Part shown: positions 10,301 to 16,903 of the stretch, piece after piece
Numbering within the stretch: position 1 is the first letter of the stretch
Layout: each line of letters opens with the position of its first letter
NCBI RefSeq assembly: GCF_033097525.1
Contig: NZ_CP109907.1
Location: 620,001 to 684,000 of the forward strand
Length of the DNA: 64,000 nt
Source: Sphingobacterium sp. UGAL515B_05
Lineage (GTDB): Bacteria > Bacteroidota > Bacteroidia > Sphingobacteriales > Sphingobacteriaceae
Reading direction: 5' to 3'
The notes under the pieces: model-generated
Seen by the model: the letters and a program-made list of their open reading frames with translations, nothing else
Databases searched by the model: none
What the model was told of the DNA's origin: nothing
Position numbers and translations under genes: made by a program

Positions 10301-11758
10301 GCTTCGATGGTCATCAATTACCTCAAAACACCCTACCGACTTTCTGACGAAATTGCGGTTACCAATAACCGAATTTTTCTGACAGGGCTAAAAGTATACG
10401 ATCCCAAAAACAATGTAGCAACCATTGATGGCGTTGTAGATCTCAACAAATTGAGTGATCCCGATATCGATGTAACTGCAGAAACGAAGAATTTCATGGT
10501 ATTAAATACCACGGTAAAGGACAATAACGTCTACTACGGAACCGCTTACGCTTCGGGAACCTTCCAGTTTAAAGGACTGACGTCGGCCATGAACATCAAT
10601 ATACGTGCTAAATCCGAAGAAAATACTGTTATCAATATCCCTTTCAATAGCGCCAGTACGATCTCAGATACCGACTTTATCTACTTTATTGAGAAGGATT
10701 CGACCAAAATGAAGAAAAACACAAAAAAACGAGATTTCAACGGTCTGACGATGAATATGGACCTCTTGATAAACCCGAATGCCGAAATAAATCTATTCTC
10801 CAGTATGGGCGAATTATCAGGAAGAGGAAACAGCAATCTCAATATGCGGATATCTTCATTGGGAGATTTTGAAATGTTTGGGGATTTTATCATCAACAGT
10901 GGAAAATTCAATTTCACTGCCCAAGATTACATCAACAAGATTTTTGATCTCAAAGAGGGCGGTACCGTACGATGGGCAGGAAACCCAACCGAAGCGAATA
11001 TTAATATCAATGCCATCTACCAACAAAGAACAAGCTTAGCGCCTTTGTACAATGCCGCAGGTCGGGAAGAAAACCCCGAGCGTGTATTGGCACAGGCCGA
11101 CATGATCCTAAAAGGGCAGTTAAGTCAGCCGGAAATCACGTTTGATATCAACTTTCCACAAAACCCCGGGGTTAAAGATGAACTACAAGGATACTTTTCA
11201 GATGCCAACAATGTCAATCAACAAGCGCTTAGCCTAATCGTGAGACGTAGTTTTACACCTGGTACACAAACAGACTTCGGTAAAGAAGTAAACAATACCT
11301 TGTTATCTGCGGGAACTGAAATAGCGTTCAACCAGATCAACAACATCATAGCCCAATCGCTTAACATCAATTTCTTTGATATTAATATCAAATCCTTAAA
11401 TGATGCCTCCGCCTCACTTCGCCTGTTCAACGACAGGCTTGTTTTGACAGGCGGTATCTCCGACCGTAGAAGTCAGGCTCTAACGGATTTGAATGTATTT
11501 TCAGATCGGGTCTCAACCGATGCTGAGGCTATGTTTTATTTAAGAAAAGACGGCCGTTTGGTACTACGTGCTTCCAATCGCCTAAATACACGCAACTTTC
11601 TTCTTAGCCCCAACGACGGCGAGTATATAAGTGCTTTCGGATTACTTTATCGGCAGGAATTTAACAGCTTCTCAGAATTCTTGAAAAGGCTATTCCCTTT
11701 TGGCAAGAAGACGATTACGACAGCTCCTACTGAAACAAAGAAAAGCAAGGTTAATTAA
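7379..11758 (+). CDS. TamB/DUF490-type translocation and assembly module protein
   Basis: A 1459-residue AsmA/TamB-family protein that spans the periplasm. TamB homologues are anchored in the inner membrane by one N-terminal helix and form a long beta-taco groove. They are implicated in outer-membrane protein insertion (with TamA) and, more recently, in phospholipid transfer. The N-terminal helix (about 1-22) is followed by long repetitive beta-strand sequence. The conserved DUF490 domain lies in the last 350 residues, including GTVRWAGNPTEANINI and INFPQNPG. The start is uncertain. GTG at 7379 is the only standard start downstream of the in-frame stop at 7346-7348, but the upstream in-frame codons would encode a Lys-rich stretch typical of the missing n-region. 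No BamA/TamA-type gene is adjacent. Confidence 0.85.
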   Translation: MSIVLGSIFIILLALTLSLQLKPVQNYVAQKAVDYLSNELNTKISLKSIYFKPFKSIVVEDFQLYSPEGKEILKSGRLEANVNLSQFIELNKIVINKLTIEDTQATFEQFQDSSNISFFIRYFNPPKKEKKKSSKKIIFDIKELVITNNAFNYVNHKRKHYNKVVDFGDLGISKLNAHFDKIKIDSNQISADIKTFNLHEKKGLVIKGLLARTTISNKAIELSDLMLATNRSTFKNYIKLSYNSFDDFSDFINKVHVKLRARDSRIHSEDIAFFSSPMHQVKFDVNIKRANLEGTVSSINASQVDLTIGKKTSLAGNLQIVGLPDIDKTKFIVPSIAISSEHKDLNAVITDLGNLKNFKLPEIVQIFDKFSFKGSLNGLYNKFKTKGIFTTAIGNIEADALLDIQKEIKYAGNFQSKKFDVGTIAKLKDLGATGFNLQVDGTGTDPKKMSLKIKGDLSNFNFKNYSYQHIQIEGNTEKQLILASGQIYDPNLKLQFTTDIDWSVKPNYHLDADIQQANLKKLNFFQGDSINIINTKFHTSLIGDNINNITGEFKSDSVNFTSSKGQFVIRNINFLAEGDENARSLTLQSAIGHIDLKGRIDLNTIVPYFKALAMRYAPAIGFENNIFNRQDFDLNINITSFKPIATFFRKDIALDSGATLNAKFESEKQTASFNFYAPEFKYNGIRLTHLIVDQNANLKNMELQTSIDRINFTDSTYIKNVNISNTLANDSLQFNIKMSELEASNSLDLNGVIRFAHAKPAYINFYPSNILINRERWLVNNDAQLKISKGKWYFEKLTLSHDEQKVHIDGILSNEVSDQINLKFQDFNLTSLNGITKPHGINLSGNLNGNIEVNSVFKAPFIVANIKTSPILYNNIPIGSLALSANYDPENQLVKLDSKIEEGNKLIQLQGSYNHLSENNKLNLKAKLVNTDVFVFQPFLRSLVSNIQGKVNADLDIEGDILNPKITGSGKLDNASMVINYLKTPYRLSDEIAVTNNRIFLTGLKVYDPKNNVATIDGVVDLNKLSDPDIDVTAETKNFMVLNTTVKDNNVYYGTAYASGTFQFKGLTSAMNINIRAKSEENTVINIPFNSASTISDTDFIYFIEKDSTKMKKNTKKRDFNGLTMNMDLLINPNAEINLFSSMGELSGRGNSNLNMRISSLGDFEMFGDFIINSGKFNFTAQDYINKIFDLKEGGTVRWAGNPTEANININAIYQQRTSLAPLYNAAGREENPERVLAQADMILKGQLSQPEITFDINFPQNPGVKDELQGYFSDANNVNQQALSLIVRRSFTPGTQTDFGKEVNNTLLSAGTEIAFNQINNIIAQSLNINFFDINIKSLNDASASLRLFNDRLVLTGGISDRRSQALTDLNVFSDRVSTDAEAMFYLRKDGRLVLRASNRLNTRNFLLSPNDGEYISAFGLLYRQEFNSFSEFLKRLFPFGKKTITTAPTETKKSKVN

Positions 11759-11782
11759 CCTTTCCGAATAACCCCTTTGCTA

Positions 11783-11960
11783 TTTCAACAGGTCTCTTCC
11801 AATTCCAGCAGACCTCTTTCAGCTCACTCAAGCTGAGCTCGTTCAACGCAAGCGGACCATTTTAATTCCAGAAGACCCCATCCAACTCAAGCAGACCTCT
11901 TTCAAGTCAAGCTGAGCTCGTTCAACTCCAGCAGACCTCTTTCAACTCCAGCAGCCCAAC
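11783..11960. repeat. Degenerate tandem repeats of about 20 bp between tamB and tig
   Basis: About eight to nine adjoining units of roughly 20 bases follow the pattern TTCAACTCnAGCAGACCTCT, alternating with a variant ending AAGCTGAGCTCG. Units at 11881, 11901 and 11921 are exactly 20 bases each; earlier ones vary from 19 to 24. There are no unique spacers between them. Because the period is not a multiple of three and stops interrupt all frames, it is not coding. The rest of 11961-12130 is unremarkable noncoding sequence. Confidence 0.8.
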
Positions 11961-12131
11961 TCCTATCCCAAACGCTTTATCCCTATTTTGATAGTCCGTC
12001 TCTATTCCATCAGCAGAACTTTTGTATTTCAGCGCCATATAACAGCCTACACAAACAATCTTTGGATGATCTGAACAACAATAAACGAATAGTGTCTAAG
12101 CTGCCACCAGGCGACGCGCTGCATTGAAAAT

Positions 12132-12168
12132 AAAAAAGTCCCTCCAAATAGATCGGAGGGACTTTCTT
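12132..12168 (-). terminator. Intrinsic terminator of tig
   Basis: Perfect 11-bp stem AAAGTCCCTCC / GGAGGGACTTT with a 9-base loop and T-rich flanks on both strands, 18 bases past the tig stop codon. Confidence 0.88.
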
Positions 12169-12185
12169 TTTATTTTAAAAATCGC

Positions 12186-13511
12186 TTATGCCAATTTCTC
12201 GAATTCTTTGTATTCAATTTCACTAGCATTCAATTTCACTAAACCTTTCAAGTGATCAAATACTTTTAAAGCTTTAGCTTCTTCGAACAAACGATTACCT
12301 TGTTCTCTATCTTGCAACAATTGAATTGCAAATTGGTTCAACTGCTCATCAGAAGGCTCTTCGTTGATGTTGTACATCTTAATTTGCGCGTAGATACGTT
12401 CTTTTGCTAAATTGATAACTTCATCATATTTAACTTCAAGACCATTTTCAGTAACAACGCGATTTTCGATGATTGTCCATTTCAAGTTATTCAAGAAATC
12501 AGCAAAACCTTCGTTCAATTCTTCTTCAGAAATGCTTGGGTTAGTTGCTTTCAACCATCTTTTCAAGAACTCTTCAGGGAAAGATACATCAACCTTCTCC
12601 ATACCAAAAGTATACATATCATTACGTAATCTTTGATCTGAATTTTGTTTGAATAAATTCTCAACTTCTTCTTTCACTTTTTCTGTGAATTGAGCTTCTT
12701 CTGTTACTTCACCTTCCGCGAATAATTTATCGAAAAATTCTTGGTTAAGATCAGCTTCTTCTAAGCGGTTGATATTCTTAACAGTCAATTCAAATTTAGT
12801 GACGTCTAAAGCAGTTGCTTCTTCCTCAGTTATACCTAAGATACGTGCTACATCTTCAATTTTGAATGCTTTTTTAACATCAATCTTAACAACATCGTCT
12901 TTTTTAAGACCAACTAATGATTTTTTGATCTTAGCATCTTCTACGATATCTGTACGGATAGAAGTTGTTTTTTCTAGACCTTCTTCTTTATCTTGTTTCA
13001 ATGTTGCATACAATACATCACCTTCTTCAGATACTTCTGGATTAGTCATTTTTCCATAGCTACGACGCAAGTTCTTGATACGATCTGCCAATGTCTCTTC
13101 ATCAGCTTTGATTTCGTACGAAGTAAATTCAGTCTCAGCAGTAAAAGGTAATTCAAAAGCAGGAGCAAGACCAATTTCATATTTGAAGTTGAAATTGTCT
13201 TTATAATCCCAGCTGTACTGTGCATCATCTTCCAAAGGAAGTGGTTGACCTAAAACTTCTAATTTATTTTCAGCAATATAATTAGTGATTTTCTCATTCA
13301 CTAATTTATTGATCTCATCAAATAAAATAGATTTACCATAAGTACGTCTGATATGTCCCACTGGAACTTGACCTGGACGGAACCCTGGTAATTTTGCTTT
13401 TTTAGCTTGCGCTTTAATCTCTTTGTCGACTTGAGGATTATAATCTTCAGGTGCTAATGCGACGTTGACTACCGCATTGATTGCATCTACATTCTCGTGT
13501 GAAATATTCAT
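12186..13511 (-). CDS. tig: Trigger factor
   Basis: Ribosome-associated chaperone that binds nascent chains at the exit tunnel. The N-terminal ribosome-binding domain contains the signature loop as GFRPGQVPVGHIRRTYG (about 44-60). The lysine of the usual GFRxGKxP loop is replaced by Gln, as is common in Bacteroidota. The middle region (about 155-240) is where the FKBP-type domain would sit but is weakly conserved. The C-terminal substrate-binding arms follow and are helical and acidic. Length 441 is normal. It is preceded on the same strand by tRNA-Leu with its own terminator, so tig is probably transcribed separately. Confidence 0.93.
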   Translation of the reverse strand: MNISHENVDAINAVVNVALAPEDYNPQVDKEIKAQAKKAKLPGFRPGQVPVGHIRRTYGKSILFDEINKLVNEKITNYIAENKLEVLGQPLPLEDDAQYSWDYKDNFNFKYEIGLAPAFELPFTAETEFTSYEIKADEETLADRIKNLRRSYGKMTNPEVSEEGDVLYATLKQDKEEGLEKTTSIRTDIVEDAKIKKSLVGLKKDDVVKIDVKKAFKIEDVARILGITEEEATALDVTKFELTVKNINRLEEADLNQEFFDKLFAEGEVTEEAQFTEKVKEEVENLFKQNSDQRLRNDMYTFGMEKVDVSFPEEFLKRWLKATNPSISEEELNEGFADFLNNLKWTIIENRVVTENGLEVKYDEVINLAKERIYAQIKMYNINEEPSDEQLNQFAIQLLQDREQGNRLFEEAKALKVFDHLKGLVKLNASEIEYKEFEKLA

Positions 13512-13537
13512 ACTCTTTTTAGCTATATCGCATTCAT

Positions 13538-13572
13538 AAAAAAATCCTCCCGAGGTTTTAAGTTCGGGAGGA
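13538..13572 (-). terminator. Terminator between tRNA-Leu and tig
   Basis: Stem TCCTCCCGA / TCGGGAGGA with a 10-base loop, followed on the minus strand by a run of T (the A run at 13538-13544). It sits directly after the 3' end of the minus-strand tRNA. Confidence 0.82.
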
Positions 13573-13579
13573 CATCAAG

Positions 13580-13661
13580 TGCGGAAGAAGGGACTCGAAC
13601 CCCCACGCCTTGCGGCGCCAGATCCTAAGTCTGGTGCGGCTACCAATTACGCCACTTCCGC
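13580..13661 (-). tRNA. tRNA-Leu (anticodon UAG)
   Basis: An 82-base cloverleaf on the minus strand. Acceptor arm is GCGGAAG paired with CTTCCGC, with discriminator A. The anticodon arm is CCAGA-CTTAGGA-TCTGG, giving anticodon TAG (reads CUN leucine codons). The T arm is GGGGG-TTCGAGT-CCC-like with the invariant TTCGA. A long variable arm (GCCGCAAGGC) confirms a class II leucine tRNA. CCA is not encoded (the next bases are CTT), as is common in Bacteroidota. Confidence 0.95.
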
Positions 13662-13786
13662 ATTAGGATTTCTTTTGATGCCACAAAGATAGAAACCAAA
13701 CCTATATCCTGCAAGTATTTTCTACTCTTTTTTTTATTTTTTTTCAATATTCTCCCAACCCCTTGCATAATTCATTATTATTCATT

Positions 13787-13805
13787 TACTTTGAATATCA
13801 AAGTA
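13787..13805. promoter_or_regulatory. 19-bp palindrome, copy 1, likely operator of the winged-helix regulator
   Basis: TACTTTG-AATAT-CAAAGTA: 7-bp perfect arms with a 5-base spacer, ending 5 bases before the ATG at 13811. A second copy with the same arms and spacer length is at 14736. The left arm resembles a -7 element, so binding would probably block transcription or translation of this unit. Confidence 0.7.
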
Positions 13806-13810
13806 CTTTT

Positions 13811-14422
13811 ATGGAACAGAAAGATTTATTTAGAGAACTTGGGCAGATCAGATCATTAATGGAAAAATCGTCCAAATTTGTTTCAATAAGCGGATTATCA
13901 GGTGTACTCATGGGCTGTTATGCGTTGGTGGGAACGCTATTGGGATACTATATTATACACCAACCCGAAAGTACCGCTCTACTCTTGGGCCAAAATCTGA
14001 ATAGGCCCCTACTGTTTTTATTGATTGCGCTCATCGTCCTCTTATCATCCCTGGTGACCGGCTGGCTAATGGCACGTAAAAAGGCGAGAAAAAATAAGCA
14101 GTCGATTTGGAACATTACAAGCAAATCTCTTTTATTTGCAGTTTCAATCCCCTTACTAACGGGTGGCGTGATATCCTTGTTGTTTTTTGTCCAAGGCTAC
14201 TACCAGCTGATTGCGACCATGCTGCTGATCTTTTATGGACTGGCACTGACCGCTGGAAGTATCTATACCTTTGCCGAAGCAAAAGGCCTGGGTATACTGG
14301 AAATCTGTCTGGGTTTGATTGGTATATGTTTTCCAGAAATCGGATTACTATTATGGGGATTGGGATTTGGTGTACTACACATCATCTATGGTTTTATCGT
14401 TTACAAAAAGTACGAATCGTGA
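13811..14422 (+). CDS. Polytopic membrane protein, partner of winged-helix regulator
   Basis: A 203-residue integral membrane protein. The N-terminus MEQKDLFRELGQIRSLMEKS is an amphipathic cytoplasmic helix. Hydrophobic segments follow at about 28-48, 66-88, 108-130, 136-158 and 170-195. I know this arrangement as a conserved Bacteroidota protein placed in front of a small winged-helix regulator but cannot give it a function. ATG 13811 is chosen because the longer version starting at 13763 would run through the 19-bp palindrome. The stop overlaps the next start by four bases (GTGA), indicating translational coupling with the regulator. A role as membrane sensor or anti-regulator is only a guess. 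Confidence 0.7.
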   Translation: MEQKDLFRELGQIRSLMEKSSKFVSISGLSGVLMGCYALVGTLLGYYIIHQPESTALLLGQNLNRPLLFLLIALIVLLSSLVTGWLMARKKARKNKQSIWNITSKSLLFAVSIPLLTGGVISLLFFVQGYYQLIATMLLIFYGLALTAGSIYTFAEAKGLGILEICLGLIGICFPEIGLLLWGLGFGVLHIIYGFIVYKKYES

Positions 14423-14721
14423 AATTAGATCTTTCCTTATATGACAAAATATTTGAAAACAGAGTTCGCCTCCAAATTATGAGTGTTCTCGCTGCCAATG
14501 AAGAATATGATTTTAATTCATTGAAAGAACTGTTGGATGTAACCGATGGTAACCTTGCCTCCAACCTAAAAACTTTGGAAAAAGAAGAATACATTATTGT
14601 CGAAAAGAGCTTTGTCGACCGGAAGCCGAACACCAGATACAAAAGAACAACAAAAGGACTTAAAGCCTTTGAAAATCACCTTATTGCACTTGAAAATTTA
14701 ATAAAACAACAATACAAATAA
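14419..14721 (+). CDS. Winged-helix DNA-binding regulator
   Basis: A 100-residue one-domain transcription factor of the MarR/ArsR-like winged-helix class. The sequence shows helix 1 with FENRVRLQIMSVLAAN (about 11-26), a recognition helix in LLDVTDGNLASNLKTLEKEEYI (about 38-60), and a wing at RKPNTRYKRTTKGLKAFENH (about 67-86), the typical pattern of family members that end with a dimerisation helix. The GTG start overlaps the upstream stop codon by four bases. The two 19-bp palindromes flanking it are the obvious candidates for its own binding sites, giving autoregulation and control of coq4-like and creD. No effector-binding domain is present, so sensing may come from the membrane protein encoded before it. 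Confidence 0.8.
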   Translation: MKLDLSLYDKIFENRVRLQIMSVLAANEEYDFNSLKELLDVTDGNLASNLKTLEKEEYIIVEKSFVDRKPNTRYKRTTKGLKAFENHLIALENLIKQQYK

Positions 14722-14735
14722 TTTTTTTATCCATT

Positions 14736-14754
14736 TACTTTGAAAACCAAAGTA
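14736..14754. promoter_or_regulatory. 19-bp palindrome, copy 2
   Basis: TACTTTG-AAAAC-CAAAGTA, the same arms and spacing as the copy at 13787, and flanked in both cases by ATT on the left and CTTTTA-like sequence on the right. It lies 15 bases after the regulator stop and 18 bases before the Coq4-like ATG, giving a second control point inside the operon. Confidence 0.7.
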
Positions 14755-14772
14755 CTTTTAAAACGTAATTAA

Positions 14773-15264
14773 ATGAAAGGAATTAGATTGAAACTGATGC
14801 TGCATCTCTACAATTGGTCCTCCAAAGTATATGCAAACATCTTTAAATGGAACAAAAAAGCCTGGGGAATCTCTAAAGCAGATTTCATGACCTACCCCAT
14901 TGGAAGCATCGGCTATAATTTGGGGCTCTTTTATGAAAGTAAAGGTTTCGATGTCATGCCCAAACTGGAAAATCACGATGTCTTTCATATCCTGACTGAA
15001 ACCGGAACAGAGATACAAGATGAAATTGCCATGCAATTCCTTTTGCTTGGTAATGGAAAGATGAGTCTGTATCTCATGGCAATGATTTTTATTGGCGGCA
15101 CCTTATTTCCTGAATACTTCGGTTATTACAAAAAACATTTTCAAAAGGGGCGATCGCTCCAGAGCTTTCATCATTTAGAATTTAAAGAAATCCTTCATTG
15201 GCAATTAACGGAGCTTCAAATTGCCTTATACAGCAAAAACATTCAACTTAACTTAAACCGCTAA
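14773..15264 (+). CDS. Coq4-like protein
   Basis: A 163-residue helical protein resembling the Coq4 family. Two features support this: the segment YPIGSIGYNLGLFYESKGFD (about 43-62) matches the family pattern of a Gly-rich loop before a helix, and HDVFHILTETGTEIQDE contains the HDxxH-x(n)-E metal-binding motif (about 70-86). The GNGKMSLYLMAM stretch also fits. In quinone biosynthesis Coq4 organises the complex and has been linked to removal of the C1 carboxyl. Sphingobacteria use menaquinone, so a ubiquinone role is unlikely and the real function here is open. It sits between the second palindrome and creD with only 4 bases to the creD ATG, so the two are almost certainly cotranscribed. Confidence 0.7.
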   Translation: MKGIRLKLMLHLYNWSSKVYANIFKWNKKAWGISKADFMTYPIGSIGYNLGLFYESKGFDVMPKLENHDVFHILTETGTEIQDEIAMQFLLLGNGKMSLYLMAMIFIGGTLFPEYFGYYKKHFQKGRSLQSFHHLEFKEILHWQLTELQIALYSKNIQLNLNR

Positions 15265-15268
15265 AATC

Positions 15269-16735
15269 ATGGATTACAACAATTCATCTCCGACAGAGCA
15301 AACCTCAATTTTTGAGAAAATCAGTAATTCTACTGTACTAAAGCTATTTGTCATTTTCTTTCTTTCCCTCATACTACTTATTCCGCTAGCCTTAATCAGC
15401 GATTTGATTGAAGAGCGGAAAAACCGCGAACAGGAAGTATCGGATGGAATTACATTAAATTGGGGAAAGGACCAGGTTATCTCAAGCCCTGTACTCGCCA
15501 TCCCCTATCGCGAGACTATCCCACTTTCTGCCGAAAAAGCCGAGAAATCTAACCTTAGAGAAGAGCTGAAATGGATATTTGTCTTACCCAAAACTTCCAA
15601 TATCGCAACAGATATAACGCCACAACATCTCGCTAGAGGTATTTATAATACCGTAGTTTACAACAGCAACATCACATTAGAAGGTATCTTTGACAAAATA
15701 TCCCTAGAAAAACTCGAGGTCCCTCATGAGCAAATTGACTGGAAAGGCAGCAAGCTTATTTTCGGTATCCAGGATTTTAAAGGCTTAGGCAAGCGCCCAT
15801 CCTTGAATTGGGATGGTAACGAGTTAACTTTCGATCCAGACTTTAATAATCTCAAATTATTCACTCAAAATTTAGTCTGTCCGGTATCTTTGGATCCGCA
15901 GAAAACGGACAATCGTTTCAAGATTAAGCTAAACTTAAAAGGATCCAAATCATTGAATTTCCTCCCTCTTAGTGATCAGACAAACATCCAGGCTAAGGGT
16001 AACTGGGCTAATCCAAGTTTCACTGGTGCATTTTTACCGAGCAAACGTATAACCGAAACATCCAATTTTTCGGCTTCATGGGAAATCCCATCTTTCAGTC
16101 GGAAGCTGCCCCAACAATGGACTGGCGATGCCCGTCCAATCTATCAGTTCGATAACAAGCTCGAAAATGGAAATGAGGGCAATGAACAAAAAGCAGCACA
16201 AACTGCCACCACTACACTTACCTCTGCAAATAACCTATATTATAACACGGACATGATTACAATTAACTTCTTACCAGATATCAACAACTATCAAAAAACA
16301 ACGCGGGTTGCCAAATATGGTATTTTAGTCATCATTCTGACTTTTACTTCCCTCCTATTCACCGAGGTGATCAAGAAAAAACGGATCCATATCATCCAAT
16401 ATATTCTAATTGGAGCAGCAATGGTTCTTTTTTACACCTTACTACTCGCACTTTCCGAGCATATTGGATTTAATCTAGCTTATTTAACCGCTTCCGTGGC
16501 GACAGTTATGCTGATTGGCAGTTTCATTAAATCAATTACCAAAGACCAGAAATCGGCCCTGTTGCTGAGTTCAATTCTGGCTTTATTTTATCTCTTCATC
16601 TATATCCTTATGCAACTTCGGGATTATTCCCTAATCGCTGGAACAATTGGCATCTTTATCATTTTGGCGATTTTGATGCGCGTTTCAACAAAAATAAACT
16701 GGTATCAATTTGACAATAGCCATGTGGATCAATAG
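15269..16735 (+). CDS. creD: CreD-type inner membrane protein
   Basis: A 488-residue CreD family inner-membrane protein. One transmembrane helix at about 25-46 is followed by the conserved EERKNREQEV segment and a large periplasmic domain (about 60-345) with the PQQWTGDARPIYQF-type region. Five to six hydrophobic helices occupy about 350-475. In Enterobacteria CreD belongs to the CreBC regulon and affects envelope integrity and beta-lactam/colicin tolerance. Here there is no CreBC two-component system next to it. Instead it is the last gene of a unit headed by a winged-helix regulator, so regulation differs from E. coli. Family assignment is firm; the molecular function is not known. Confidence 0.87.
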   Translation: MDYNNSSPTEQTSIFEKISNSTVLKLFVIFFLSLILLIPLALISDLIEERKNREQEVSDGITLNWGKDQVISSPVLAIPYRETIPLSAEKAEKSNLREELKWIFVLPKTSNIATDITPQHLARGIYNTVVYNSNITLEGIFDKISLEKLEVPHEQIDWKGSKLIFGIQDFKGLGKRPSLNWDGNELTFDPDFNNLKLFTQNLVCPVSLDPQKTDNRFKIKLNLKGSKSLNFLPLSDQTNIQAKGNWANPSFTGAFLPSKRITETSNFSASWEIPSFSRKLPQQWTGDARPIYQFDNKLENGNEGNEQKAAQTATTTLTSANNLYYNTDMITINFLPDINNYQKTTRVAKYGILVIILTFTSLLFTEVIKKKRIHIIQYILIGAAMVLFYTLLLALSEHIGFNLAYLTASVATVMLIGSFIKSITKDQKSALLLSSILALFYLFIYILMQLRDYSLIAGTIGIFIILAILMRVSTKINWYQFDNSHVDQ

Positions 16736-16804
16736 ACAACATCTTCGACTTTACTGGGTCCTGATTCAGATATTGCTTAAAAAATAGGGATTTACAATTC
16801 TCAT

Positions 16805-16840
16805 AAGCCATTTCTACATGAAAGAGATGGCTATTTTTTT
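16805..16840 (+). terminator. Intrinsic terminator after creD
   Basis: Stem AGCCATTTCT / AGAGATGGCT (one G-U pair) with a 7-base loop followed by ATTTTTTTA, 70 bases after the creD stop. Confidence 0.75.
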
Positions 16841-16903
16841 ACTTGCCTTAGCATTTATGACCAAATTCTGTAACTTGCGAAGAAATTTTTCAGCGGCATA
16901 GAT

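Noticed and set aside
11783..11960. Possible CRISPR array
   Set aside because: The repeats touch each other without unique spacers and vary between units, and no cas genes are present.
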